A stretch of DNA of 64,000 bases from positions 95,255-159,254 of the forward strand of contig NZ_JAKEUO010000001.1 of assembly GCF_022397915.1 (NCBI RefSeq). The letters are read 5' to 3'. The DNA is from Vibrio sp. Isolate34 (GTDB taxonomy: Bacteria > Pseudomonadota > Gammaproteobacteria > Enterobacterales > Vibrionaceae). Below are positions 9,220-18,959 of the stretch, one piece after another (the first letter of the stretch is position 1; the number at the start of each line of letters is the position of its first letter). The notes beneath the pieces are model-generated. The model saw only the letters and a program-made list of their open reading frames with translations, searched no databases and was not told the DNA's origin. The position numbers were made by a program, and so were the translations under genes.

Positions 9220-9672
9220 ATGACGACAACTCAAACCCGTAACACCATGGCGAAACTGGGGTATATGGGGTTAATCCCTTTTCTATTTGGCCTACTGCTG
9301 TCTCTGACCGACAGCCAATTCATCGGAATAAGTGGGGAAACGCTCTTCATCACGTACAGCGTGGTTATCTTGAGTTTTCTTTCAGGAATCTTATGGGGAA
9401 ATGGCATCGAAAATTTCGAAAGCCAATCAAGCAATAAAGCGCTGATTCTCAGCAACGTGATTGTGTTAGTCGCATGGTTGGCGGTGTTGCTTGGGGAGCA
9501 AAAAGAGTTTCTCACTACCCTGATTCTCATCATTGGCTACATTGCGGTTTGGCGAACAGAAAGAGCTATGAGAGAAGAGAACCAAAGTGAAGGCCCTGAT
9601 GGATACTTTGATATGAGAACTCGGCTCACCTCTAGCGTGGTACTAATGCACGGTATCGTGATGCTGACCTAG
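9220..9672 (+). CDS. DUF3429 integral membrane protein
   Basis: 150 residues from ATG 9220, which has GAGG nine bases upstream. An alternative ATG at 9205 overlaps the peroxidase stop as ATGA and cannot be excluded. About four hydrophobic helices (GLIPFLFGLLL, FITYSVVILSFLSGILWG, ALILSNVIVLVAWLAVLLG, FLTTLILIIGYIAVW) fit the DUF3429 family, whose function is unknown. Probably translated together with the peroxidase gene. Confidence 0.75.
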   Translation: MTTTQTRNTMAKLGYMGLIPFLFGLLLSLTDSQFIGISGETLFITYSVVILSFLSGILWGNGIENFESQSSNKALILSNVIVLVAWLAVLLGEQKEFLTTLILIIGYIAVWRTERAMREENQSEGPDGYFDMRTRLTSSVVLMHGIVMLT

Positions 9673-9746
9673 CTCTGTGAAGCTTTATTTGAAGTGTGAG
9701 ACTTTAACTTAGTTGGGGGCCTTTGATTAAAACCGTTAGCAAAAAT

Positions 9747-10181
9747 CTAGATGATTAGCTGCATCACCAACCTTGGCTCATCATCACCAAAGTAGTTTTC
9801 TTCTTGTTTAATCATAGTGAATCCCATCGATGCATAAAGCGCACAAGCCGACGCGTTATTTGGGTCCACAGTAAGTAGTAGCTTAGATTCTTGAGGAATC
9901 TGAGCTATTGCATGCTGCATCAATTTTCGGCCAATCCCCATCCCACGATAATTCAGATTCACTGCCAATGATAAGACCCAAAACTCATACGGCTTATCTG
10001 TGGTTGTCATCAAAGCATAGCCCGCCAACTTCGATTCTTGTTTAGCAACTAATAAGCCTTTACCCCAGCAATCAAACGCCTGACGAAAGAAAAACTGCGG
10101 ATACGCATGGTCGCCAAACAAAGCATGTTCAAGCTGGTAGATATCAGCCAGATCTTGTTTTTCAGCACAGACAATGTTCAT
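9747..10181 (-). CDS. GNAT-family N-acetyltransferase
   Basis: 144 residues. The acetyl-CoA binding motif A is clear (LAVNLNYRGMGIGRKLMQHA, about 85-104), followed by motif B (DPNNASACALYASMGF). The layout resembles RimI-like acetyltransferases, but the acceptor cannot be inferred. The gene lies 40 bp downstream of the aminoglycoside-phosphotransferase-fold gene and may share its transcript. Confidence 0.8.
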   Translation of the reverse strand: MNIVCAEKQDLADIYQLEHALFGDHAYPQFFFRQAFDCWGKGLLVAKQESKLAGYALMTTTDKPYEFWVLSLAVNLNYRGMGIGRKLMQHAIAQIPQESKLLLTVDPNNASACALYASMGFTMIKQEENYFGDDEPRLVMQLII

Positions 10182-10220
10182 AGAGAGACCTTTATAGATA
10201 TGACTACAACCGCCCTACCA

Positions 10221-10997
10221 CTACAGTCTGCCTTCAACTGAAGACAACCAAGTAGGTATTTGCTCTCTATACCACAGGATGTATTTCGAAGCTTGGGGGT
10301 TGTTACGCGCGACTAATATATTCGTGACTTCGATTACGATCCAGCTTTTCGCGATGATCAATTGCCTTATTAAATCTTCTCGGGAAATCAAATTGTTATG
10401 ATGTAGGTAATGGTCAACAATAAACTCATAATCAGACAAGGTTCCCATGCGAGAAACGAGCGGCGCTAAATCGATAGCTGGGCTGCCATAGCCAAAACGC
10501 TCCCAATCAAATAACACCAGCTGACCGTTATCTCTTCTTCCCCAATTTCCCTCGTTCGCATCCCCCGAGACCAAGGTTTTATGGTCGAACAAAGCACCAC
10601 TCAATCGCTGAATGCGCAGTAAGCTATCTTGAGTAACTTGAGGTAATTTGAGAGACGCTAATGCTGTCTCCGTTTCTTTTAAGTGCCAGCAATGCTCTTT
10701 GACCGCAAAACTAGGCAGATATTGAGACTTATGAATACGAGATAGCTGCGGATACACCTCAAGGGTGGCTTGAAGTTCATTTAATGTCAAAGAGTGTGGA
10801 ATGTACTCGATAAAGAGGTCGTTTCCTTGTACAGCCAACAATTTAGGGCTGTGTACACCAGACAACTGTTGCGCAGCATGTTGATAAAAGGAAATCTCAA
10901 CCTCACCCGCTCCTTGCTTACGAATACAAGGTTCACCGTTAAGTTGTTCTATAGATACTCGAGCAGAACCCATTTGCGATAGATCTCTGGTACTCAT
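10221..10997 (-). CDS. APH-fold phosphotransferase family protein
   Basis: 258 residues. The Brenner motif is present as VSGDANEGNWG and the magnesium-binding motif as LVLFDWERFGYGSPAIDLAPL, both typical of the aminoglycoside phosphotransferase/choline kinase fold. The ATP loop is weak, as often in this superfamily. The substrate is unknown: a sugar, amino alcohol or antibiotic are all possible. It precedes the GNAT gene in the same direction. Confidence 0.75.
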   Translation of the reverse strand: MSTRDLSQMGSARVSIEQLNGEPCIRKQGAGEVEISFYQHAAQQLSGVHSPKLLAVQGNDLFIEYIPHSLTLNELQATLEVYPQLSRIHKSQYLPSFAVKEHCWHLKETETALASLKLPQVTQDSLLRIQRLSGALFDHKTLVSGDANEGNWGRRDNGQLVLFDWERFGYGSPAIDLAPLVSRMGTLSDYEFIVDHYLHHNNLISREDLIRQLIIAKSWIVIEVTNILVARNNPQASKYILWYREQIPTWLSSVEGRL

Positions 10998-11047
10998 GAA
11001 CCTCTTCTCCAGCTTTCATGTATACAAAGGCAATCTAGAACCAAAAA

Positions 11048-11662
11048 CTACTGTCGACTAACCAACAGATTCGCGCCAGATAGAGCAAGAAAAACCGAGC
11101 ACGCTTTGTTGAAACGTTTTGCCATTTGCGGCTTGGAGAACCAGTTTCTTAGGTATAAGCCAAAAGCCGCGTAGATCGATATCGCGAGCATTTCTAACAC
11201 TAAGAAGGTGCTTCCTAGGATAAAGAACTGCGTGTTTACATTCGCGGTGACATCTACGAATTGAGGTAGGAATGCAGTGAAGATAAGTATCGCTTTTGGG
11301 TTGCCAGCCGCCAGTGCGAATTCTTGTTTAACAAGACCAAACCAGTTCTTATTGCGCTCAATGTCCGCGACAGGGCTGGCTTGTGAACGCCACAGGTTGA
11401 ACGCTATCCACAGCAAGTACATCGCGCCAAAAAGTTTGATAAGGAAGAACAAGGTTTCAGAAGTATAAAGAACGACAGCCAAGCCAGAAGCCGCCAAGGC
11501 GATCATGCCAGAAAATGCTGTGATTCGCCCTAATCCCGCAACCAAGGCCGCTTGAAATCCATAACAACGGGCGTTGTTCATTGATAACAAATTGTTGGGG
11601 CCCGGTGTCATATTGAGCGCAAAACAAGCCGGGATAAACAGCAGTAACTTCCAGATTTCCAT
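11048..11662 (-). CDS. LysE/RhtB family amino-acid exporter
   Basis: 204 residues with about six hydrophobic helices. The N-terminal family signature NMTPGPNNLLSMNNA is present, as is the conserved GxxKAxLIF-like stretch (AAGNPKAILIFTAFLPQFVD). Members export amino acids or homoserine lactone-like compounds across the inner membrane. The specificity is not evident. Monocistronic. Confidence 0.85.
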   Translation of the reverse strand: MEIWKLLLFIPACFALNMTPGPNNLLSMNNARCYGFQAALVAGLGRITAFSGMIALAASGLAVVLYTSETLFFLIKLFGAMYLLWIAFNLWRSQASPVADIERNKNWFGLVKQEFALAAGNPKAILIFTAFLPQFVDVTANVNTQFFILGSTFLVLEMLAISIYAAFGLYLRNWFSKPQMAKRFNKACSVFLALSGANLLVSRQ

Positions 11663-11792
11663 TGGTGCTTCCTAATTGCCAAATGCCGCGATTATAAAAT
11701 CCTTAAACAAGGTCTTATCGTTTATAGCAGCATTTCATATCTTTTGTAACTGCATAAAAAAGAAGCACCAAATCTATACAGTCACTTTTCAA

Positions 11793-12110
11793 TCAGTTCT
11801 CAAAAAACTGTTCGTACTCAGGTGTCGATAAATTTTCAGCTACGCCAATTTCACCGACGAAATAGATAGCACTCGCAATTGTGTCTATGGTTGGGTTTGA
11901 TTCTCGCTCTGGAAAATCGCCAACGACGGGAACAGATTTTGGCGCAGACACCGAACTGCAAACAAGGCTGTTACATACCCTGTCTTGATGTTCTAAGGAG
12001 ATAACTTCGGGCACTTCGAACAGCTGCCCCTGTATGTCGTGGCTAGACAATTCAGAAGAAGCGTACGATAAGGTTGAGAATAGAGCTGAGAGCACAATCC
12101 ACTTATTCAT
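11793..12110 (-). CDS. Small exported protein of unknown function
   Basis: 105 residues from the ATG at 12108-12110, chosen because GGAAAG lies six bases upstream. A signal peptide (MNKWIVLSALFSTLSYASS) precedes an acidic mature region with two cysteines close together (CNSLVC), probably a periplasmic disulfide. No family recognised. Confidence 0.5.
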   Translation of the reverse strand: MNKWIVLSALFSTLSYASSELSSHDIQGQLFEVPEVISLEHQDRVCNSLVCSSVSAPKSVPVVGDFPERESNPTIDTIASAIYFVGEIGVAENLSTPEYEQFFEN

Positions 12111-12185
12111 GTATCTTTCCATTGATGGCATTCATTGAATTTATAAATACTATCGAATCTTACACATTATGAACAGTGTTTTATT

Positions 12186-13622
12186 TCAATTTGCGTGAGA
12201 CTGCTTTCCCAGCATGAACTTATCGAGCAAAGCTTGCGGGACAACGATCACCGAGTATTTCACAAAGGCCACCAGCGTGATGAGACCAACAGCCGTTCCA
12301 AGGATAAAGTCATGGACATCAACCAACACCAATCCCAGAAGTTGGTCACTCGCTATCGCCACGAGTGCGATGCTGACTGCGGTTACCCACTTGCTGTGTT
12401 CATAAGGTAATTGTTCCATCGCTTGGCTTACAACATACAGAAGCATGAGTCGCACAACATAAGTTGCACAAAGAACCGCGACAACACCCCACACGCCATA
12501 AATAGGCGTCACTGTGAAATAACCAATGGCCGCTAAGACCGCACATCCACCTTGAATCCACATTTGAGATTGGCTTGAGTCACCGCTAAAACAACCTAGA
12601 TTCAAATAATCTCCTGCATTTTTGATAACGCTAATCGCAAGCAGCGCGACAACAATGGTCCCCGCGTAGTGATAACTGCTCGGTAAAATGAGAGAAATAA
12701 ACCCGGGTACCGTTAGAATCATCAACGAACCTAAAACAATAGCGAGGTTCACTCCGACTAACGCCCTATCGGCGCACATCTTGCTGCCACCCGGCTGTTG
12801 AAGCATAGCGACACGGTTTGGAAACCACCAAAGCGCGTAAGGCTGTAACAACAAACCAAGAATCAACGCGAACTTACCGCTAACCGCATAAATCGCGAGT
12901 TCTTCGACACCGACGAAGCTTGCCATCACCCAGCGGTCGAGCCCCATGGTCATATACATTGATGCCCCGCCAACCAGAACGGGCAGTCCGAATTTTAAGA
13001 TCTTCGCTGAGTATTTGAAGCAACCAAAAGCTCCCATCTCTTGCCATTGATAACGCACTAAGCAAACCATCAGCAACACACTGGATACCGCAGCTGAAAT
13101 CAACACGCCATCAATACCATATCCGGCCTCTAGCAGAACAAAAGTCATGATGGCTTGAACACCGGCTTTCAACACATTGAGCATGCAAAAACGTTTCGCC
13201 ATCGCGTTCATTCGCATCAGTGTGAGCGGGATAGAAATCGCCCCATCGAGCATGGTAGGAATAAGCAGAAGCAGTATCTGGTAAGCCTGGAATTCAACAG
13301 GCAACATTAAGATTAACAACGGCATACTGAGAGCAATCAAGGCGCCCCCAAGCACGCAAACCAACACACTCAATGTGAAGCAGTTCGAGACGAGCTTTCG
13401 CTTTTCATCACCTTCGGCGACACCCACATAACGATACATGGCATCGACAATACCGAAGCTGAACAATATCGTCCCAATGTCTGCCAGCAAGACGATGGCT
13501 TCTAAGGAACCATACTCTGCCAACGTCATATTGTGCGTAATGTACGGGATCATCACCAATGAGATCCCTTTCATCATCAATATGCCGATGGCGTAATAAG
13601 CCGACTGCTTTAATGAACCCAT
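12186..13622 (-). CDS. Oligosaccharide flippase / polysaccharide biosynthesis membrane protein (MOP superfamily)
   Basis: 478 residues from ATG 13620-13622, which has AGGTG upstream; a GTG nine bases earlier is an alternative. Twelve to fourteen hydrophobic helices, starting with GSLKQSAYYAIGILMMKGISL and the PYITHNMTLAEYGSLEAIV stretch, identify a Wzx/RfbX-like flippase that moves lipid-linked sugars across the inner membrane. It follows a family 2 glycosyltransferase by 16 bp, and a family 4 glycosyltransferase is encoded divergently, so the three likely make one surface glycan. Confidence 0.85.
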   Translation of the reverse strand: MGSLKQSAYYAIGILMMKGISLVMIPYITHNMTLAEYGSLEAIVLLADIGTILFSFGIVDAMYRYVGVAEGDEKRKLVSNCFTLSVLVCVLGGALIALSMPLLILMLPVEFQAYQILLLLIPTMLDGAISIPLTLMRMNAMAKRFCMLNVLKAGVQAIMTFVLLEAGYGIDGVLISAAVSSVLLMVCLVRYQWQEMGAFGCFKYSAKILKFGLPVLVGGASMYMTMGLDRWVMASFVGVEELAIYAVSGKFALILGLLLQPYALWWFPNRVAMLQQPGGSKMCADRALVGVNLAIVLGSLMILTVPGFISLILPSSYHYAGTIVVALLAISVIKNAGDYLNLGCFSGDSSQSQMWIQGGCAVLAAIGYFTVTPIYGVWGVVAVLCATYVVRLMLLYVVSQAMEQLPYEHSKWVTAVSIALVAIASDQLLGLVLVDVHDFILGTAVGLITLVAFVKYSVIVVPQALLDKFMLGKQSHAN

Positions 13623-13638
13623 AGTCGTCACCTATTCC

Positions 13639-14565
13639 TTACCAAGCTGGCTTTAGGAAACTTTTACAGTCTCCAATTAGGTGTCGCAACGTGCGTTTTT
13701 GAGGTGACATGACCAAAGAACGGAAACTATAGGCAATAGCCTGTCTGTTCTGTTGTAAACCTCGATAATAGTCAGCGTAACCTTCAAGTATTCTCGCCTT
13801 GGCAATATTGAAGCTAGACTGTGGTAGGTTCCAACTTTCGCTATCGTCTTGATAGCGTTGGAGAATGGATTCTATGGACTGCAAGTTCCTAAGTTTGAGA
13901 TTCTCAGTTTGAGTCACCGAGGTGGCTCTCATCAAGTACCCAACCTGCACCGAGTTCAACACACCTATCTGATGATTTTCACTCATTCGGAGCCATAACT
14001 CCCAATCTTCACCGTACTTGATGTCTGCATTAAAACTATCAGTTTGAGAAAACACCTCAGCCTTGACCATAACGGTCGAGGTACCAATCACGTTGTTTTC
14101 GATGATGAACTCTAAAGGGTTTTCTATATTGATGAACAACTCGTCTTGGTCTTGAAATTGTGACCAATAACTAAAGCAGTCAACAATGACTTCGTAATCT
14201 TCAGTTAGGTGTTCGTAATTGGTAAAGCTCATCGCCAGATCAGGGTATCGCTGGTGAAACTCAAGTTGGCGTTCGATTTTTTCTGGGAACCAAAAGTCAT
14301 CCGCATCTAAAAAAGCGATGTATTCACCGGTCGCTTTCTCAATACCAAGATTCCTAGCTTGAGGCGCACCAACACCCAAGGTGGATAACTTAATAATGCG
14401 CTCGTCGTGTATCGTCGCAAGATAGGTCGATGTCCCATCATTACTGTTATCATCAATAATAATCAGTTCGACGTCTTGATGAGTCTGTTTAAGCACACTA
14501 CCGATCGCTTTCGGTAGATAGTCTAAACAGTTGTAGGTAGGAATAATGATACTTACTTTAGCCAT
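13639..14565 (-). CDS. Family 2 glycosyltransferase (GT-A fold)
   Basis: 308 residues. The nucleotide-sugar binding start MAKVSIIIPTYNCLDYLPKA, the ELIIIDDNSNDGT acidic loop and the metal-binding AFLDADDFW motif are all present. It is expected to transfer a sugar from a nucleotide donor on the cytoplasmic side. It lies directly upstream of the flippase gene. Confidence 0.85.
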   Translation of the reverse strand: MAKVSIIIPTYNCLDYLPKAIGSVLKQTHQDVELIIIDDNSNDGTSTYLATIHDERIIKLSTLGVGAPQARNLGIEKATGEYIAFLDADDFWFPEKIERQLEFHQRYPDLAMSFTNYEHLTEDYEVIVDCFSYWSQFQDQDELFINIENPLEFIIENNVIGTSTVMVKAEVFSQTDSFNADIKYGEDWELWLRMSENHQIGVLNSVQVGYLMRATSVTQTENLKLRNLQSIESILQRYQDDSESWNLPQSSFNIAKARILEGYADYYRGLQQNRQAIAYSFRSLVMSPQKRTLRHLIGDCKSFLKPAW

Positions 14566-14891
14566 AATGACGCTCTCACAGTTATACGTTATATGACCAA
14601 CATTGCATGTTCTGTGCCGATCGCTTATCTCTACTGGATTGCTTTTATATCAGCGACCTACAAGCCTATTCGCAAAATGACGACGAGACGTAAACAACGG
14701 AGAAACTCAAAATTCCAATTTGATTTCCATTTTGAGAAAACCAGCTCTATTTGAGCGATCACCGCAGGAAAATCATCCCTATCCCCTCTAAAACGCCCTT
14801 TAAAACCCCATTCAATCTTGGTTCGTATTTTGCTTTATTGGTTATTACCTTGGCTTGATAGCTGTAATCACATGGATTTGAGGAGTAAGGA
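14566..14891. other. Divergent intergenic region without a gene
   Basis: 326 bp between the two glycosyltransferase genes, which point away from each other. It must contain both promoters; I see no RNA gene or strong terminator in it. Confidence 0.5.
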
Positions 14892-16037
14892 ATGAAGAAA
14901 GTAGCATTTGTGGCGCCAACCTACCCAGTACTCAGTGAGACATTCATTCAAACAGAAGTCGAGTCTGTGAAAGCTTGTGGGCATGATGTTTGTGTAATGA
15001 CGTTCAAAATTGAAAACAGTGAAAAGCAGTTCGACTACGACATTGTCGAAATAGGTAAAAATGTTCGGATGGGTAAAATCCCCAGCATTAACTGGTTAGG
15101 GTTCATCATGGCTGTTTCATTTGTCTCTAAGCAAAATAGCATGCCCAAAAGGTCGCTTTTCGTTTATGGCTTTAAACTGGCTCTGCAACTGGCAGAAAAA
15201 GACATCGATCATGTTCATGCACACTTCTGCCAACACACAACCGCGCATGCCATTGTTGCCGCGAAACTTCTCAACATTACTTGCTCGTTTGTCGCCCACG
15301 GACACGATGTGTACGAGTTTGCTTATGATATTGAACACAAGATCTCATCGAGCGATTTCGTGGTAGCGGTCTGTAAAGACATGCTCACCGATTTCAATAA
15401 CATGGCAAAAGGCAACATCAAACTGCTGCATTGTGGTGTGAACACCAACCAATTTAAGCTACAACCCAAAACGGATACCAAGCTTCTGCGCCTTGTGTTC
15501 CTTGGTCGACTCGTCGAGCAAAAAGGCATTCATTACTTGATAGATGCGTTGGCACCGATTGCTCAACCTCTGAATATCCACTTGGACATCGTTGGGACTG
15601 GGGATATGGAGCAGCAATTGAAAACCCAAGTAGATCAACACGGACTCACTCAACATGTCACCTTTCTTGGCGCACAACCTCACGAATGGGTAAAAGAGAA
15701 TCTACCCAATTACGATAGCCTGATCGCTCCATTCTGCTTTTCAGAAACAGGCTGCGTCGACACAGGGCCACTCGTGTTAAAAGAAGCGATGGCTGTTGGT
15801 ACGCCCGTAATCACCACCAACATTATGGGGTGTAAGGAGATCGTCACGCCAGAGACCGGATTTTTGGTCAATGAGAAAAGTGTTGAGGAATTAAGAGAAA
15901 CCATTGAGCGTTTTGCACAGCTCAGCAGCAATGACAAAACAGAAATGGGGATGAAGGCAAGAACAAGAGTCGAGCAGAACTTCAATTCATTTAAGCAAGC
16001 ACAGCAGCTATCTCACTGGATAGAAAACCCAGCTTAA
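14892..16037 (+). CDS. Family 4 glycosyltransferase (GT-B fold)
   Basis: 381 residues. It starts at ATG 14892 with GAGGAGTAAGGA immediately upstream. The N-terminal domain begins MKKVAFVAPTYPVLSETFIQ and contains HVHAHFCQHTTAHA. The C-terminal Rossmann domain has FLGRLVEQKGIHYLIDAL and the donor-binding segment GPLVLKEAMAVGTPVITTNI, with the usual E-x7-E spacing (KEAMAVGTPV onward). Retaining transferases of this family add sugars to lipopolysaccharide, capsule or exopolysaccharide precursors. Divergent from the family 2 glycosyltransferase and flippase genes. Confidence 0.85.
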   Translation: MKKVAFVAPTYPVLSETFIQTEVESVKACGHDVCVMTFKIENSEKQFDYDIVEIGKNVRMGKIPSINWLGFIMAVSFVSKQNSMPKRSLFVYGFKLALQLAEKDIDHVHAHFCQHTTAHAIVAAKLLNITCSFVAHGHDVYEFAYDIEHKISSSDFVVAVCKDMLTDFNNMAKGNIKLLHCGVNTNQFKLQPKTDTKLLRLVFLGRLVEQKGIHYLIDALAPIAQPLNIHLDIVGTGDMEQQLKTQVDQHGLTQHVTFLGAQPHEWVKENLPNYDSLIAPFCFSETGCVDTGPLVLKEAMAVGTPVITTNIMGCKEIVTPETGFLVNEKSVEELRETIERFAQLSSNDKTEMGMKARTRVEQNFNSFKQAQQLSHWIENPA

Positions 16038-16151
16038 CGCCATAAGCAGTAAGCAATAAGAAATGAGCGTTATAAAATGAGGTAAGAACAAAGCGCTACA
16101 TTGTTGCACACTGTAACGCTAAGATTGTGATGCCTTAACTATCGAGCCTTC

Positions 16152-16934
16152 TTATCCGGCGCGCAAAGCTAAGATTTCAGTAAGATCGTTAGTCTCTGAA
16201 TATCGACTCAGATTTTGCTCTTTAGAAGAAATCGCCACAATAGACATGCGGTCGGCCAGCTCGTTGCCTTCAATACCTACGTGTCCATTAACGTGGTGGA
16301 TGGTAATTTGAGATGCGAGTTCTTGGTAAAGCGCATAAGCAGGCTTGATGATATCAAGGTTTTTGATCTCGCCACCCGACTTCGTCCAACCCTTTTTCTC
16401 CCAACCTGATGCCCACTTAGTAATGCAGTCTATCGAGTATTTCGAGTCACAATAAATCGCTACAGACAAACCGGCTTGGAGCTTTTCTTGCGCAAGAATG
16501 AAGGCTTGCTTTAAACCTTGCAGCTCAGCGGTATTATTCGTGCCCATCGGTTGATACAAGCCATACCACAACTCGGTTAGCTCATTATTCAAGTAGACCG
16601 CTAACCCCGTTCCCGCTTCACCAGGATTGGGCTCACAGGCCCCATCGGTAAAGATCTTGATGTCAAAAGGCATATCCGTAATTTGCTGCTGAGAAAGAGG
16701 CGGTACCTTCGCTTTAGTGGCTGTACGTGGCTTCGAAAATGCAGGCTTAACTCCTGAACTCGACTGAGATGCAGAAGACGCTTTACCACCGAAAGCAGAC
16801 TCTGCTTCACCTAGTGTTGGAAACGATTTATATCTCGCGCCTGCAAAACCATCGACTTGCGTTTTACACTCGTTCCAAGTGGTAAAAATACCCGGTGTGC
16901 GACCTTTCCAAACCACATAATATTTCTTAGCCAA
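16152..16934 (-). CDS. Ribonuclease HI with viroplasmin-like RNA-binding N-terminus
   Basis: 260 residues. Residues 1-45 form the caulimovirus-viroplasmin-like domain (KKYYVVWKGRTPGIFTTWNE) that binds RNA-DNA hybrids in RNase H1 enzymes. A linker rich in Ser/Ala/Lys follows. The catalytic domain carries the acidic quartet in KIFTDGACEPNPGEAG, NTAELQGLKQA, YCDSKYSID and GNELADRMS. It degrades RNA in RNA-DNA hybrids. Vibrio chromosomes usually also carry a short rnhA, so this is a second type. Confidence 0.88.
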   Translation of the reverse strand: MAKKYYVVWKGRTPGIFTTWNECKTQVDGFAGARYKSFPTLGEAESAFGGKASSASQSSSGVKPAFSKPRTATKAKVPPLSQQQITDMPFDIKIFTDGACEPNPGEAGTGLAVYLNNELTELWYGLYQPMGTNNTAELQGLKQAFILAQEKLQAGLSVAIYCDSKYSIDCITKWASGWEKKGWTKSGGEIKNLDIIKPAYALYQELASQITIHHVNGHVGIEGNELADRMSIVAISSKEQNLSRYSETNDLTEILALRAG

Positions 16935-17015
16935 ATTAACTCCTTACCAAAACCTAAATACACAAAAGGTGAATCAATACATTAGAAGTCACCACGCCAT
17001 GCGTTGCAAGGTCAA

Positions 17016-17345
17016 TCAATTAAAAAGATATTCAACCGCGACAAGGTTGTAGAACAAGAACACCGCCATGCTGACGCCTATCGTTAACAGCACATTACCC
17101 GTCTTCCATATCAACAGGCCTGTCACCACCGCGCCAATCAAGTATGGGTTCTCTAGGCTTGGCCAAAATGTTTGTTCTGGTGCAAACACAATCGGCCCCC
17201 AAATCGCAGTCAGAACCGCAGGGCTTGAGTAACGTAGCAAGCGTCGCGCTGTTTGATTTAAGCGAAGCGGGATTGCAGGTTCTAAGAACAGATACCGACT
17301 AAAGAACACAATCGCCGTCATGAGTAATATCGTTAGCCAAATCAT
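17016..17345 (-). CDS. azlD: AzlD-type branched-chain amino-acid exporter subunit
   Basis: 109 residues with four hydrophobic helices. It starts with WLTILLMTAIVFFSRYLFLE and contains the LRYSSPAVLTAIWGPIVF stretch typical of AzlD (AzlD/BrnE). It works with the AzlC subunit encoded two bases upstream to export branched-chain amino acids. Confidence 0.8.
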   Translation of the reverse strand: MIWLTILLMTAIVFFSRYLFLEPAIPLRLNQTARRLLRYSSPAVLTAIWGPIVFAPEQTFWPSLENPYLIGAVVTGLLIWKTGNVLLTIGVSMAVFLFYNLVAVEYLFN

Positions 17346-17347
17346 CT

Positions 17348-18076
17348 CTATTTCCCCTCCGTGATTGGTTTATTGCCATTGTTTCGCTCTTGAAATGAAT
17401 CGCTGAAAAAGCCTGCTAACATGCCAGCAATCGCTGCAATCATTAGCCCACCTTCAACATTGTTCACCGACATAGCAACCGATGTAACCAGAGAAACCAC
17501 CACACATACAACTACAGGCAATGTTCTGATTAATGGAAAAACCAACGCGATAAAGGTCGCGGCTACCGCGAAGTCGAGACCGATTTCATTGAGTGACGGA
17601 ATTTGGCTTCCTGCGACTATGCCAACGAAACTCGCGATATTCCAAACCAGATAAAAACCACCGCCAACACCCGCTGCGTACCAACGATTAAACTCTTGTT
17701 GAGATTGCCCGCTACATATCGCAAACAGTTCGTCGGTGAGCCAAAAGCCGAGTAATAGACGCCAGCGAGCCGGAAGATGACTGATTTTGTCGCGCATCGA
17801 TACGCTGTATAAAAAATGCCTTGAGGTGATGAACAACGTGGTCAGCAACATAGTGCCAAGGCCAATACCCGCTTTGAACATGCCCGCGGCGACCAGTTGC
17901 GCTGAGCCTGCGAACAGAATCGCTGACATCGCTTGTGCTTGCAGTTGATTCAATCCGGCGTCTATCGCGTATGAGCCCGCAAGAATTCCCCATGGGATCA
18001 CAGCGATACTCAGCGGCATTCCAGCTAAAACGCCCTTCCATAACTGAGTGCGCCTATCCACCTTTTGATTATCCAT
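17348..18076 (-). CDS. azlC: AzlC-type branched-chain amino-acid exporter subunit
   Basis: 242 residues from ATG 18074-18076; a GTG at 18097 is an alternative start. Seven hydrophobic helices include the family stretch LSIAVIPWGILAGSYAIDAGL and MSAILFAGSAQLVAAG. It forms an exporter with AzlD, whose gene follows after two bases. A truncated AraC-like regulator lies upstream in the same direction. Confidence 0.85.
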   Translation of the reverse strand: MDNQKVDRRTQLWKGVLAGMPLSIAVIPWGILAGSYAIDAGLNQLQAQAMSAILFAGSAQLVAAGMFKAGIGLGTMLLTTLFITSRHFLYSVSMRDKISHLPARWRLLLGFWLTDELFAICSGQSQQEFNRWYAAGVGGGFYLVWNIASFVGIVAGSQIPSLNEIGLDFAVAATFIALVFPLIRTLPVVVCVVVSLVTSVAMSVNNVEGGLMIAAIAGMLAGFFSDSFQERNNGNKPITEGK

Positions 18077-18210
18077 ATTATTCTTTTCTCTCTTCACATT
18101 GGCTATTCAATGTAAAAACACCTGAGTGGGTTCGATTGTACAAACTTGCTCGATTTCGCGATCGAATTAACGTGTCTGATTTAGAGCATTTTGATGTATT
18201 GCCCCGGCGT

Positions 18211-18336
18211 TTAGCTCTCGTGGCTATGAGGTGAGAAGTTCTGCTTTTCGTATTCAGCATTGAGAATTTCAAGGCCACCGAGTTCTTCTGTGATCTTATA
18301 TTCGGCCTTTTCTTTAGAACGTTTCTTGTTCTCCAT
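18211..18336 (-). pseudogene. Truncated AraC-family regulator (N-terminal fragment)
   Basis: A 41-codon frame from ATG 18334-18336 encodes a start segment ending LEILNAEYEKQNFSPHSHES. This matches the beginning of the sugar/ligand-binding cupin domain of AraC-type regulators (typically ...HSHEGYxxGxIE...), then stops. No DNA-binding domain follows before azlC at 18076. AraC-type regulators often lie next to azlCD, so this looks like the remnant of the exporter's own regulator. Confidence 0.5.
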
Positions 18337-18580
18337 AGCAATTCCCAAGCCTGTTAATTATCGAGCGACTTATCAGTCTACTCTATAGGCTCTTTCAGCT
18401 TTTGTACAAAATTGCGCACTTGGCGGTTAATGCGCTTTTTGACCAAGGAATTAAACGGCTCAATAACGTTTTCTAATTGCGAGCAAGATCGTGCTCTTTA
18501 AGCAGTTGGCGAAGAATTGACAAATCAGTGACTTAATCATGCTCATAATCCCCGCCAACTATTGGTAACTGTTCAGAGAT

Positions 18581-18922
18581 ATGATGAAGAAAGCCTTAGC
18601 ATTGATCTTTTTCTTGAGCCTTACAGGCTGCACGCACAATCAATCCAAAGCACTAAGCATGAACTCCTCGTCGGTTAATACATACCCACAATCGATGTCG
18701 AACCTGCAACTGTGCGATACCTTGTATTACGGGCGCTCGAGCAACCAAACATTGGCGGCCATTGGCAGTGAGTTTAATCGAAGAGGATTGTCGAAGAGTT
18801 GGTGTGATACCGAAACCAACAAGCTTTATCTAACAAAGACAATTGATTGGGTAGCTGAACAAGTCGAAGACAAGGAAGATTCAGAGGAAGAAGCGTCTGC
18901 AGTTGTGCTGCCTGCGAATTAA
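18581..18922 (+). CDS. Small lipoprotein of unknown function
   Basis: 113 residues. A lipoprotein signal (KKALALIFFLSLTGC) places the acylated Cys near position 17. The mature part contains QLCDTLYYGRSSNQTLAAIG and ends in an acidic stretch. It is the last intact chromosomal gene before the transposon remnants. Confidence 0.6.
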   Translation: MMKKALALIFFLSLTGCTHNQSKALSMNSSSVNTYPQSMSNLQLCDTLYYGRSSNQTLAAIGSEFNRRGLSKSWCDTETNKLYLTKTIDWVAEQVEDKEDSEEEASAVVLPAN

Positions 18923-18959
18923 AAAACTCAAACTTGTTGGACGAGGTAATTAGACTGCT

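Noticed and set aside
18342..18580. Short minus-strand frame ending in a basic helix before the lipoprotein gene
   Set aside because: It has no start codon or ribosome site and could be chance; not enough support to annotate.
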